Assembly (NCBI GenBank): GCA_963920575.1
Contig: OY986966.1
Span: forward strand, 578,130 to 642,129
Length of the DNA stretch: 64,000 bases
Direction: 5' to 3'
Origin: Narthecium ossifragum
Taxonomy: Eukaryota > Streptophyta > Magnoliopsida > Dioscoreales > Nartheciaceae
Part shown: positions 27,620-40,340 of the stretch, piece by piece
How positions within the stretch are numbered: the first letter of the stretch is position 1
Layout: each line of letters opens with the position of its first letter
Position numbers and translations under genes: made by a program
The notes under the pieces: generated by a model
Seen by the model: only the letters and a program-made list of their open reading frames with translations
The model's database searches: none
What the model was told of the DNA's origin: nothing

Positions 27620-30572
27620 TTAAGCCCTACCAATAGGCGAAAGAGGTGGGTGACTTGGTACAGAAGGCATGTGAGTTTCCCCTTGGGTTTTTGCATCTCT
27701 CTTATGATCTGCAAATCCATGATCCTGTGAGCTTCTTGTCTCCATTGAGATGGGTACTCCATAATGACAAGGAATCCTCCCATGAAGTTTTGCTATACAG
27801 ATTGCGAAAGCCTGTAGTGAACCGACAGGTGCTCGGAAATCAACTGCATAGAGTCCCTCTTTGAAAGCAACCATGCTAAACGCAAGTCCCTTCTTATGAG
27901 CACCAGCCTGGTAGAAAATAAAATGGTAAAGATGAAATTATAGCTTAATATCACTATGATTGCAGGCAAGCAACTGACAACGACAAACGAGTGCAAGATA
28001 AACAAAAAACGACCTTAACAAAGAGTTCCACTCGCTGGTTGCCATCAGTGGCATGACAAACTTGAACTGCAGGAGTGCTTCTACTATCAGGAAGCTTATC
28101 AGTTAATACTGACAACATGCAACCTTCATCCCAACCTCCACAATCGCACACTCCACCCGATTTCCATCTTTTGATCAAAGGTGATGGACTGGCTTGAGTT
28201 GATGAGCCATGAACTCCACTAGGAAGTATTGCTACAATGCCAGGTGCGCTTAAAGCCTCAGCATTCGTCTCAAACTGCAATTTTTCCTCTTGATTGCTAG
28301 AGCATTTATGGTGCGTTAACAGGTGCATTAAATCCTTGCAATTTCTGCTATGTAGAATCCCACCACTACAATTCTCTGTCATTTCCATTGGAGCAGTTAT
28401 GACAATGGCTGCCAGCTCTGTGTCAAATGTGGAGTCAACAGGTTCATGAGATGTTGGTGTACGATCACTGCCAAAGAGAACAAACTCTTTCACAACATGC
28501 CCTTTGGACTCATACGAGATCGCCTTCGAACATGAAAGCTTCACCTGGGCCACAACATTAGAGAACAACTCTTGCTTTTTGCTCTTACTTACTTGGTTCA
28601 TCCAGGCCCCACTTTTTTTCTTGAGTTCATGAACTGAGAATATTGTATAGACACTTTGAGAATCATGATTTTCGAAGATGTCGTTCTTCCTCATTGTGGC
28701 TGCAAGAATATCAGACTCAGCAGTTGAAAACATAAATAATGGCAGTCCATTCTTCCAAGCCAGTTGCAGGAGAGCTTGTTTTGGTGATTTTGATTGTCCA
28801 TCACACTGTAGGGTTGAAACTCCAGTGTCCATGGTCACCTGAGAAGCAGAATTTAACTTTGTCTTTACCGAGCCAATTGAACAATTAATGGGGTTATCCA
28901 TCACACTGAATGCTGCATTTGTCAGTATTTGATCTGTCCTCAACAGATGCTTATTGGTGCTACTTGCCTCATATGCATGGGGAATGAGGGAGCTTGGAAT
29001 AGACCCAGAAGCAACGTGGTTCTTTGGCTTCAGCAAAGGATCTAATATCCTTCTCAATGGGCTTCTCCTGCCCCTGCCACCAGCGCTTGTTTTATCTCCA
29101 TCGGTGTTATCAGAACAGGTAGTAGCTTTCATCTGCCTAAAAGGTGAAGCCCCTCTCAAACTAGAACTTCTGCTCATCCAATTCCAACCAGCAATTGACC
29201 GACGGCTAGGTGACAATCCTCTGCCTGTAACACTTGGTTTTCTTTTATCAAAATTTGCATCAGTTACTCTACAATCAACTAGCTCATGATTGCTGCTGGT
29301 AGTCCGCCAGCTCTCTTCAAGTTTAGCCTGTGATGTGGTAACCGATACCTCGCTTGCATAGAAAAGATTACTAGCTGTGTCAGTCTCATCCCTTTGATTG
29401 ATAAAAGGGAGAGGGCATGACAGTGGAACATGAGAAGGTAAGTAATCAAAACATTCATCACCAAAATATGACTCTTCTTGAAAGCTCTTCCTGTTTATTT
29501 CCACTGGTTTTTCTTCATCAACTTTTAAGGACTCGCAGCTAACGGAGCTATCACAAACATTCGGTTCTAGATCTTCTAACAAGCCTTCGGTATTTTGGGA
29601 GACAGCAATGTGTTGGTCTTGAAGACTATCCTTGACCAAGTGCAAACTATTAGAACAATTTCCTTCTTCATAGCTTCTACATTTTTCAGCTTCTGTTAAT
29701 CTAGTATGTTCAGCCCTCACGTCATCATAGTGACATGCCAAGATCTCATCAGTCCTTGAAGTTAGGGGTGAAGAGCCAATATGAGAACGGTTGGACATAC
29801 CGCTTAAAATAACATTCACATTTGACTCTTTTCCCTTGCACTTTCCATGCTTCTTGGCCAAACTGTCACCACTAGAATTGCAATCTGCATCAAGTAAACC
29901 ATGATGTGCACCCGAAATGGCTGAAGTTTGTGAATCAAGAGAGGCCATAGTAGGTACAGAACTTTTGAATCCCCTCATCCAAGTTTGGCCACCATCAACA
30001 GATGACTTCCATTGACCATACAAACCATGGGACTGTTTTTTTCCAGAAAGAGGACTACTTGTGCTTCTAAAAGACTTATCAGAAGATGCAAAGGTGGAAA
30101 ATGGTGAGGGAGCATTACTTGTAGATGGAGAAGATCCAGCTCTGCCATTCGCTCTGCCATTCGGTGAACAGTTCTGCTTGTTTGTCCATTTCTCAAGACG
30201 CCTCCAATCAAGGACTCCAACATTCAGTGCTCTCTCTTGAACTTTTTCTCCATTCTCTGAGCATTGGAGGTAACAAGGTACACTTGACATGTGTTTGACT
30301 AGCTCATCAACCCCAATAGCCTTCTTACTGGGACATCGCTTCTGATTATGACATGAGGCCGTCAATGGGGATGCAGTTCCATGATCATCTTTCCTAGATC
30401 TTGTAGAAAGATGATCGGAGCTTCTTTGTTCCAAAGGCCTTTGAGATTTTAAGCCCTTGCTTTTATCTTGCAATTTCATATTCCTATTAGCTCTGGGGGA
30501 CAAGACCTCCTCTGATAATTTAGAAGCTTGATGATGATGGAAAGCCTTCTCAGACTGCACATGGTGACCCAT
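27620..30572 (-). CDS. DUF3527 domain-containing plant protein
   Basis: Two coding exons: 28014-30572 (853 codons) and 27620-27907 (95 codons plus stop), joined at a phase-0 GT..AG intron of 106 bp, giving 948 residues. The long N-terminal two-thirds is Ser/Asn-rich and probably disordered, with SPSRRSIAGWNWMSRSSSLR-type basic patches and SPLRRILDPLLKPK. The C-terminal third is the DUF3527 region: LAWKNGLPLFMFSTAESDIL, then ELAAIVITAP, GGWDEGCMLSVLTD and, in exon 2, MVAFKEGLYAVDFRAPVGSL followed by QAFAICIAKLHG. The molecular function of the family is not established. A non-coding leader intron is likely, with a donor at 31224-31225. Confidence 0.93.
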
Positions 30573-31330
30573 ACTCAGATCTTCTCTGATCTAAATTATT
30601 TCTCTGTCCAAAGGAATCCCGCTAACATTGGAACTCACCCTGAATCCTTTTAAATGCTCAGTATTCCTGATAGTATGTCAGAGGAAGCCAATGCTGAGCT
30701 TCTATTTCAGATATCATTGCCCTCCTTTGCTGCTCAAAGATATGAGAAGATATCAGCCCCAAAGCCAACCTCACATGTAGATCTATGAGCTTAAGATACA
30801 AGGCCAATTATGCCGAAATAAATGAAGTTACCAAGCTCCGGGTTGATAAAATTGAAACAAATTCTCTGAGCAATCGTTCAACTGCATGATAGATAAACCC
30901 AATATTAAAAAAAAAATAGCACTTGTACTAATTATTGTGAGATCTGTGGCATTTAAGAAAAATTAAACTTGTGAAACCACTGGCATTTTAGTATGCATCA
31001 CCAACACAAGAGAAGCCCAGATCCACTCCACCCTCGACCTATTCTCCCAACTTCACCACAAATGCAAGAAAATCACAAAAAAAGAGAGAACTTTTTTTGG
31101 AAATCTAGCCAAGCTAAATTTTTTATCCCATTCTTTCACTATATCAAATCCGACAAACATAAAGCATTGCAGAACAGAGGCAACTATAGTATAAGAATGA
31201 CTTGATTCGGGTAAAAGAGACTTACCTCCAGAAGTAGAAGAACACAGATCTGCTTTCCTTCCCGCCCTTCGATCTTTTGAGAGAAGTGCGCGCGCCTCAC
31301 CTAAAGTATCCTTGCGAGCAAAGGAAGAGA
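30573..31330 (-). promoter_or_regulatory. DUF3527 gene 5' UTR with leader intron
   Basis: A consensus donor on the minus strand (ctggag|gtaagt; GT at 31224-31225) lies upstream of the start, with A/T-rich intron-like DNA between. The acceptor was not fixed, but a cag|g site near 30640 would fit. The mRNA would start near 31250-31330. Confidence 0.45.
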
Positions 31331-31367
31331 ACCCAATACAGTGATCTACAGCAAAAGCTCACCCTCC

Positions 31368-31370
<3 letters not shown>

Positions 31371-31412
<42 letters not shown>
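31371..31412. repeat. (CT)n microsatellite
   Basis: About 21 uninterrupted CT units, near the presumed transcription start of the DUF3527 gene. A (GA)n run follows at about 31514-31539. GA/CT repeats in plant leaders can be bound by BBR/BPC factors; any such role here is inference. Confidence 0.9.
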
Positions 31413-31414
<2 letters not shown>

Positions 31415-31539
31415 ACCTCTACTGGGCTTCAGCTGCCTTCTCTTCTAAGTCCAATAATACCATAACTAGTAGTAGATGAGTGCGGGACCGCTCTCAAAAT
31501 CACCACATGGAGATGGAACGAGAGAGAGAGAGAGAGAGG

Positions 31540-34500
31540 TGGCTGTGGTGCGGGATTTTAATTTGGATTTGGACCGCATCGCTCGATGGAAAGGGGTAGG
31601 AAAAGGGCGGGGAGGGGGCGTCCTCCCGGCAAGCAAACAGCCCGCGGGAGAGAACCCGGTGGGTCCCGCCGGCCTGACGAGGTCTTGGACCGCCTTCTCC
31701 TTGGCAATTAATCAGTATCAGAGAACACCGAACACGGCCATCGAGGGTCCCGTCATCATGTGTCTCCATCGTCGATTATTGAGTTAAAAGGAGGCGGATT
31801 CCTTCTCCACCACTACGTCCTCTTCCTCTCGGCTTTTTAATTATTCTTTGGCTCTCCCTGTTGTTCTTTACCTCCTTATGGTGACGTTATGGAGACACGT
31901 CCGATGGAATGATGATGGCCTTGGAATCTCATATAGAGATTAGAAGGATGATGGCAACTTTGTACCGGCCAAACAATGACAATCAACCTGGGATCTTTGT
32001 GAGCTAAAGTTGAGATTGGGTGGCATCTCTTCGCAAATGGGGTTGATATGGACGCAATGGTGGGGGAGACGCTTGAGCGTGGTTCTTTGCGGTAATGATA
32101 AAAGAGGAAAGAAGCCTTTGATCTAAAGAAAGAGCTTGTCCTATGCCTCAAAGCTATGCTACGTAGCTAGCCTACATAAAGAACCTTATTAGCCAATCGT
32201 CTACAGGGAATCCAAAGATCACCGGGCTAAATAATGTGGCCTAAAGGAGACTGCCTGATTTGGCTTCATCAATGCAGGTGTATATTGCATGCCAGCAATT
32301 GGACCTGATAATAATGTGACCGTGGGGATGTTAGGGGCAACTGGGCTCGTACTCGATATCGTGGCCCACTACCAGGCCCACCTACGTGGGCTGCAACCAT
32401 CATAACCGGCTCAACTGTACTCCCCCCGTCCTCACTGTCCCGCAGCTCCCGCTTGGTATCTGGGAATCGTAGAAATCTCTCTATGGCTGCTATATGGAGC
32501 ATATATATATATTTATCACTTCCCAGAAGGGCGAGAGCTTGATGGTTTGCCATGAGCGGCGGGTGCGCATGGATATTATCAGTTCTCTAATGGTGGAAGC
32601 GGTGCTCCTGAAACTTCATGGGCCTTCCAAACCGACGACTAGCGCATCGGATTCCTCAATGAGGATAGTTTCAAGGCCCATGGACCACATCTAAATTCGC
32701 CCCCTTTTAATTAATTCTGAAAGCTTTTTGAGGGTTTGTGTAACCCATCAGAGTGTTCTTATTTGTGTTAAATTCACCCATCAATATAGTCGATAACGTT
32801 TCTTAGACACGTAAATCTTGTATTTAAGTTGGATTTAAGAACAATGACCAAATATTGTATTTGATGCCGTGCTCAAAGTTGCTGTATCATTCGTCTTCGA
32901 TATATTAATAACGCTAGCTAGCATTTATGAATTAGGGGGAGGTTGATGTATCACAAGCATTTATATCGCCTCGAAATTCCATTGCCAGGTGCCCACCGAT
33001 CATTACTGCATCACAAGGTCTTCCGACCTGAGCATCAGAAACTCCCAGAGCAACACCCAGCTGGAATCTTGCTATTCCAGCAGATTGACAGCCAAACCTG
33101 CAGAGAGAAAAGCTGTACTTCTCCCACACAAATTCAATGTGATATGGACGTCATAGATCTGGGTTCATTTAGCAACGTAAACCGCATCTGAGGGACATTT
33201 AATTAGTACCTTCACTGCTGGACTTTTATCTTTTTCAGACAGCAGCATGTGGTGAGGTCAAATACAACTCGATCGCATGGCCCAGTCACGCGTTGTCAGC
33301 AGCACTGCGCCGTCGTCTCATCAACATCGTAAGCGCCGACCACAACACAGGAGAACTGCAGAGGAATTTAGAACACGTACTTAATAAGGCCTGGCAGTCC
33401 AAAGGTAACATGGCCAATCCTCGATGCAAATGGAATGGAAAGGAGGTTTTCTGCATTGGAGAGTAGTAAAAGTATTGCAACCGGGGGCGGGGGACACAAA
33501 TCTCTAAAGACAATAATTGCACTCATGCGAACTCAGCATTCCAGTATGAGGAGTGCGTGTAGTAACATGGATACAGACTCGATGCTTAATATGGAAGCTA
33601 CATTGGACACCAACAATCCGCCCACTAGCAGTAGATATTCCAGATATATAGAGCATCCGTCTCCCTAATCAATCCAAGGATAGTTGGCGGAATTAGTTTT
33701 AACAAAAAGAAGTCGGTGATTTAGAGCAAATTATCGAAACAGCAACACGATCGAGCAAATTATTTAGCCTGATATGAAATCTATTACAAACGTAGCCACC
33801 ACGCTATGTATTATTAATATGCTTTAAATTATAACAGACTCAAAAGCCGTTTAGGGTAGTCCTTCCTGGTTTCTAACATATTTGACGTTTAGAAGAGTGG
33901 ATTCACACGCCACTCGGGTTAGACTATCCTATATTCTTCTCTTTGATTATGATATTCTAATACTACAACAAGAAAGATTCTTTTTCTTTTCCATGGTCAT
34001 TAGTTGATGACAAGGAATTGGATCTCAAAAACAAAAGGGATTCATTTATGCAAATTGATTCTCCCACCCCCACCCCCTGAGACCGCCCCCCACTCTTATT
34101 TTACTTTTATACCCTCGCATTTCTTTTTCCTTTTTCTTTTCAGTTTTATTTAATTTCAAATTTCAAATCATAAAAATTTAAAATTTAAAAATTTCAACAC
34201 GTAGGTTATTCTGATACTACTTCTATTCTTATCCAACACGTAGGTTATTCTGAGGCAGAGGAAAGGTATTCAAGAACAGAGGGTAAAAGATTTCCACTAA
34301 CATTACAACGAATCAAACAGCCACAGTATACATGCCAAACCATATAGCGAAACACCCCTTATATTTCCCACAGGGCCACGATATCATACGTTTCCTACAC
34401 CCAATACAAACCAAAACAAAAGAAAACCAATAGAGATATATCCTTTGCTTATTATTTCACGGCAGCGGACGGTGGCGGCCCCGCCAGAATCCACCATTTC

Positions 34501-34826
34501 CTTGTGCCCTTCAAGAAGAAAAGGCTGCAAAGAGGACGACAGGTGGGTGGTGTTGGTCACCACCACTGATTGCCTTATTTCGAACAACCAATCGTCCCTA
34601 TTCTCCACCAAACCCGATTTATTCCATGCTCCACTGTTATCCTCCAAGCAGCCACCAACTGCAAAGACTTACCCAGTGTAGTAATGCCACCAACCATAGT
34701 TGCTCCATTTATATAGGATCACAACACCTATAGCATAAAAAAATTACCCTACTCTAACTGCTTTTAACTATGAACTACCATCAGTCAGTAAACAGAGATA
34801 TTAGTCAAGCCTAAGGCGGAGGAGGG
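31540..34826. other. Gene-free interval
   Basis: I find no supported gene. The minus strand at about 32940-33130 has a short open stretch, and 33240-33520 another, but neither shows a family signature. At 34198-34252 the 17-base string acacgtaggttattctg occurs twice. The last 500 bases may be the 3' flank of the minus-strand gene that ends at 34827. Confidence 0.35.
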
Positions 34827-36443
34827 TCAGTAAGTCCACTCCGTGGGGAGGCGGAGTTCATGGGCAGTGGCGGCGGGGGCGGCGGGGGCGGCGGATTGGG
34901 GGTGTTGGTGGTGGTTCCTTTTCTGTTGGGAGAGCAACGGAGCGCCTCGAGCCATCGTGCCATCTGCACGTAACCAGGGTAAACATAAATAAGAATTAAA
35001 CAATGTTTTAGAAAATCACAGCAAACAAAAAGAGAAGAGTGAGGCATCGGGGTTACCGTGATGGATTACGAAACCCCCAGCGAATCTTGGGTTTGCGCTT
35101 AATTCATCCAGATTCAAGTTGAGAGCTTGAACCACCTTTGCAGGAAGTAGCACAGTAGAGCATCCTAGAATTTAGAAGATAGATAGTAGTGAAGGTTAGG
35201 CCAAGAAAAACAAGATTCGCGGTGAAAGTTCTAAAGGGAGTATTATTACAGCAAATTTACCTGACTTCTTACGGGGTTCTGGAGGATTTCCAGCACACCG
35301 GGGCAAGAACACTCCGGTTCCAGTAGACTCCCTCCGGTTGCCGGAGCCATTGAGAAAAATAGCCCGCATACCGGAACCTGGTTGAAGAGGCTGCTGTTGC
35401 GGCTGCGGTTGCGGCTGCGGCTGCGAATCCTGCGATTGCTGCAAAGGCGGCCAGGCGGAGGCGGGTAGCCCAAGGGGACGGCTGGATCTAGCATCGCCAT
35501 ATAAGGCGCTGCCTCCTGCCCTGCTCTGCCTTCCCCAAGCACCCGATGGCTGTTGCCTCATGAGCTGCTGCTGCTTTAGCTGAGGGGATGATGTAAACAA
35601 AGGAACGACGGGAACACAAGGCTTAGAGAGAGGATTGCAAGATATAATACTACCAAGCTATGATGCACGGTTTACGCTACCTTCGACTGCTGGAGTGTGG
35701 GCATAGGGAGAGCGTAGTAGCAAGTAGTTGGGTTCTTGTGAGGCGCCGAGATGGGCGCAGAGGGAGGCTGCTTTGGCGGCCCCAAGAGCCCAAGACCTTG
35801 TGGCTTCAGCTGCTCCTGCTCTTGCTCGTGTAGCCTCTGGCGGACGACCTCTCCAGCAGCGGCGGAAAGCAGATCCAAGGCATCATCCTTGGGTTGCTCA
35901 AGCGGAGTGGACGGCGGCGACGAAACCTTAGATGGGCCGCTCGGACTGTCCCCATTTGAGCATGTCCAGTTGTCCACGGCACAGAGTGTAGACTGAGGGG
36001 AGCCGGCCAATATCTAAATCATGTCCCAAGGAGAAACGAAAATAAATAAACAAATCAGATGAAACCCAAAACGAACAAATTAACGAACGAAATCAAATGT
36101 GGACGAGAAGGATTTATACCTTTGGGCTCTGCCCGGCGAAGAAAGAGGAATCCTTCGCCTCCCCATCGAGAAAGCTCTGGACCATCTGGCGAGAAAGCCC
36201 AGTCACGCAGTCCTCCTCGTCGCTGCTCTCCGTCGCGGTCACCGACTCAACCGGCGAGCCCATATCAGATCCGAAACCATACGGCCAGTCCCCGTCAAAC
36301 CAAGTCTTGGCAACCGTGACCCTACCCGACGCCGCCGCCCCGCCGCCCTTCGACTCCCCCTCCGAGAACAAGCAGTCCTCGTCGAGGAACTCCGCCGGCA
36401 GCCAGAACTCCGCATCATTCAGCTCCTCCTCCGCCGCCGCCAT
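34827..36443 (-). CDS. Uncharacterised plant protein ending in EWTY
   Basis: Five minus-strand exons: 36120-36443, 35681-36013, 35261-35579, 35057-35164 and 34827-34963, totalling 1221 bp and 406 residues, in frame throughout. The N-terminus MAAAEEELNDAEFWLPAEFL is acidic. The middle holds a Gln-rich tract (SQPQPQPQPQQQPLQ). Conserved-looking blocks are STGTGVFLPRC, TVLLPAKVVQALNLNLDEL and the C-terminal ELRLPTEWTY. I recall related uncharacterised proteins in other land plants with the GTGVFLP block and a short W-T-Y end, but no established function. In exon 5 the other frames look proline-rich; the chosen frame is fixed by the join and the C-terminal motif. The Gln-rich content suggests a nuclear or RNA-associated role, which is only inference. 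Confidence 0.88.
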
Positions 36444-38260
36444 CGCCAAAACCCACAACCTAATAAACCATATATACCAGATCTACTCTCGTGTCAAACG
36501 TTGATAAAAATAGGTGCAAAGGAGTAGCAGTAACGAACCTACTAAACGAGACGACAGAGAGCTTGCCTGTCGGCGAAGGAATAGCCCACCACCCCCCGCT
36601 CAGGTGTTCCTCCTCTGGTCTCCACTCTCTCGGGTCCTCCTCCCCCAAAAGGCAAAGCAAGCACCACCCCCTCCTTCCTTTTGACTCTGGCCCAATAAAG
36701 GTGACGATCGCCAGAGAGTAGGCTCTAGTATAGCACCATTTGGAACAACGATTTGCGTTTCTCTACTGCCTGGATCTCTCCTGGGGAAAACACATCTGAT
36801 TTCTCTAATATACCCCTGTGCTTAACTCTCCTCTTTTAGCTATGTAAAACATTGGAAGAGGTTTTGAGTGCACGTATACAGACCAAAAATGATGAAAGAT
36901 GCGTCATGCCTACATTCAATTCCGTCCCCGTTTAGTTCAACGAATGTGGTCCTTTCGGTGGCCAATGGCAGATCCGTAAAAAGAAGTCGTGTGGTTTCGG
37001 ATGAGAATCTTGCATCTGGCGTCCAAAAGATCTGAATATCTGATGAATCAGGGGTTTCCAACCACCGCGACGGTGAGCGTACCTCCTGTGGTCAAAGGGA
37101 GTGGAAAGTGGAATTCAGATGGGTACAAAAGAGGATGGAGGGTGACTGTAAACGCGGCACCGCTTGGATCGCGGGACTTGCGGCTTGCTGGTGGGGGTGG
37201 GTGACCGCACTCATCAGTAGCAGTACCAGCGACCCACTCCTCCTTGGAATCTGAATCCATTTGGGTGACGTGGAGATTCCATCCGTCGTCAGCTGTCGCT
37301 GTCGGACGGCTAATTGTCCCTTGCGTGATTCAAACTCTCATCCATTCGTTTTGACGTCCGTCCCGAGCTGTCAGCATCTGAGCGACGGCGGTTGGGTTTC
37401 TCTGTTTGGGAATGCCAGCCTGGAAATTTAAAGCCGATAAAAATATGATTAGGAGGGAAAGAATTATAATTACTGGAGGGGAATTATTAAGGAAGGTTGT
37501 CCGCGGATTTACGGAATTTCGTTAAGCGGATTTGATAAGTTATGGAGCACGGGATCCTATTCGAGGTTTTTTGTTTGATTAATTTCTACAGGGAATTGGT
37601 GTACGAATATTTCAAACAGGCCTCCAAATAAAGATTCCAGGGACGGCGACAGGTCATAGGGATCAACTCGTACCAAGGGACGTACGAGACACGTCAGTTC
37701 TTACGTCATTAGTTAAAAATTGCTAAATCGGGTAAATATTTTGATAACATTTCATCTCCTTTTCGTCCCATTCCCAGCGTCTCGCTGTCAAGCTCCACTC
37801 AAATCATGATATTCTTTCAATTTTAAATAAAGTCAGGTATCAAATTTTTTACGGCATTTTAAAAACGGAATATGATGGGAAGTGTTTTACTGGATTTAAC
37901 AATATTCTGAAACTAATGTGACAAATAAAATAAGGATATGTCATGACTTTGCAAGTTTTCAATTATTTTTACAATATATGTAATAAAGTCAGCTTATTCT
38001 TTTGATGTGAGATTAATAACCAACCTAACAGCTCTTGAGCCGCTTAAAGGACTTTTGATATGTGTTATCGTCAAAAATTGACAGATTTTAAGGATTAAAA
38101 GAGAGGGTCAAAATCGGCACATGGAGGGACTCAACCGTCGTTGATCATGGAGTGCAACTATCATAAGTCATGGGGCAACATGAGAAGTTGCTATAGAGAA
38201 GTTGTATAAATAACTCATGAAATAAGAGAATAATAGCACGAATATGAACCCAATCAATGA
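36444..38260. other. Upstream region and gene-free DNA
   Basis: 36444-36720 is the probable leader and promoter of the minus-strand gene ending at 34827. Beyond this I see no gene; the DNA becomes A/T-rich from about 37430. Confidence 0.4.
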
Positions 38261-38279
38261 ATTCTCTTTTTTTTTTTTT

Positions 38280-38545
38280 ATTTCTTCTACTTATGAGTAG
38301 TATAACCCTTACTTCTTCTACTTAGGAGTAGCATAACCAGTTCTACTTAGGAGTAGTATAGCCCCTACGTTTTCTACTTAGAATTAGCATATAACCAGTA
38401 CTCTTTCTACCTAGAACTAGCATAGCCTTACTCTACATAGGAGTAGGAGTAGATGTTGCTCTATATAGGAGTAGGAGTAGCCGTTACTTTATATAAGATC
38501 GAGTAGGAATAGCTGTTAATCTACTCAGGAGCATGAATAGTTTTC
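38280..38545. repeat. Degenerate tandem repeat, ctacttaggagtagtata unit
   Basis: About ten variants of CTACTTAGGAGTAGTATA-CC follow each other with unit lengths of roughly 24-36 bp. The core CTAC..GAGTAG is itself an inverted repeat in many units. No coding potential. Confidence 0.75.
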
Positions 38546-38971
38546 AATCTTCCACATAAGTAGCCACAGTCATAACATAAACTTAAATTTAGAACATCTA
38601 AAAGTCCTCTTAATTGAGACACGGTAGAACCCATCATCATTTTCATCTTCTCTACGGTTGACGCACCTCACGTGTATGCGCAACCACGCGCCCATCCCGG
38701 ACACATATGTTTTTATTTTTATTTTTATTTTTCAAGGAACCATACGAGATCAATAACCAGCTTAAATGCTCTTTAGTAGCTCGAATGGTAGTACAGCCCG
38801 AAGGTCTAACAATATGAGATTAATAACTAGCTTAACAGCTATTGAGTAGCTCAAATGATAGTATAGCCCGAAGGTGACAATGGACGTTTGCCACCCAAAG
38901 CCATGATTAAAAGGCTCGACTAATATATAAAAAAAAGAGGATTAATAACTAGTTTACGAATAAAACATCAA

Positions 38972-39197
38972 GAAACAAACTACCTTGTTTCCATTGGATC
39001 AATTTGATTACATGGAATCAAACATACTTTTTTCAATTGTACATTGAACTCTCCAAACTATTTTTTGATGATACACTCACTACAAGTGGTGCTTTGAACT
39101 ACAAACAACCTTGTTTCTGTTGGATCAATTTGATCACGGCCGGGGGGAATCGAACGTGCGTTTCAATCGTACATTGAACTCTCTAAACTATTTTGAT
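38972..39197. repeat. Diverged tandem duplication
   Basis: The stretch from accttgtttccattggatca to gaactctccaaactatttt (about 38981-39064) recurs at about 39108-39192 with scattered changes. Just upstream, two copies of the agctcgaatggtagtacagcc-type sequence (38772-38800 and 38840-38870) show further local duplication. Confidence 0.65.
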
Positions 39198-39699
39198 ATG
39201 TACTTATAAACTATAATTTAAAAAAGAACAATACTTAAGAGCTCGAAACCTAGCTAGCTTTTTTAGTCTCGTCTCAATTCTCATCCCATGCTTCGCATGG
39301 CACGCAAGCTACTTAATATGTCACGAGAGCTGTCATTATTCAGATCAAATCATGGGCTACATGAATGAGTTGGGATTTAGAATAGATCAAGCATGCGTTG
39401 GTGCTTGTGATGTGACGGTGATGTGCTATCGCCGATCATATCAATTTGTATAAAAGTTGGCATCTTGTGGCTAAAGTCGGTACAATATAGTGGAGTCGGT
39501 TGCAATTTAAAGCCCACCCGTGGGTCCACGCAACGCGCCGCCACTAATCAATCATCCGGGAGATCTTTGAGCGACTCCTCCTACCTAAGCTTTGCTGCCA
39601 ACCCATCCCACCCATAATTCCTTTATATCTCCATGATTGCTTTTGCACGCAAATATCTCGATTAAAAGTGAGATTCAGATCCGAGAAGGTTGGTCGGAC

Positions 39700-40340
39700 T
39701 CTGACATATTTGGCACGCATCACACGGAATTTGGGATCCGGAATTCGCGATATCCACTCCCGTGAACGGCGTCCAATATCATGCGTACGTCGATTTTGAT
39801 ATACGTCCTTGGACGGATTTCGTTTTTTGAAATTCACCGGTGCGTTAAACGCCCGGATACAATGAATTCACCCTCATTCGCCCCCATTCTATGCTGCAAA
39901 ATATGTCATATGTGAATTTTTTTTTCTCCTTTTTTGGTTAAATTTTAGGAATGGGGTTGTCTTTATATTATCCTATGTCTATTTTATTAAGGACATGGAT
40001 AGATAGTTATTTGATTGATTATAGAGAAAGATATGGAATGGAATATAAAGAATTGGAGATGAATGAATCTAAATAAAAACTTTTAATTAGATGTGATACT
40101 TGATTAGACCCACTAAGAACGTGATTGGATGCCCCCGATCCGTTGAACCCACGGGATGAGAGACGTGTGGATTTCGAATCAATGGGATCCGTGCGTGTTT
40201 GGATCTCACGAGAATCCTGAAAAATGGAATCCGCTCCATTTTCAGCACCTATGCATGATATCTATGGGAGTGGATACCTACGGATATCATTTCACCGATA
40301 TACCCTGGGTATCGCGCGTCAAACGCTGTACATCGTTTGA
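39700..40340. repeat. Two degraded MITE-like elements (GGATCC family)
   Basis: About 39715-39895 and 40118-40335 share motifs with the hairpin element at 41386-41631 and with 18478-18580: gtgaattcacc/ggtgaattt, ggatccg, gatatcc, and ends related to gtttgga. Borders are blurred. Confidence 0.4.

Noticed and set aside
27448..27636. Short plus-strand frame starting with a signal-peptide-like segment
   Set aside because: It is antisense to the 3' end of the DUF3527 gene and has no family match.
32932..33522. Two minus-strand open stretches that might be exons
   Set aside because: I could not join them in frame through consensus splice sites and recognised no domain.
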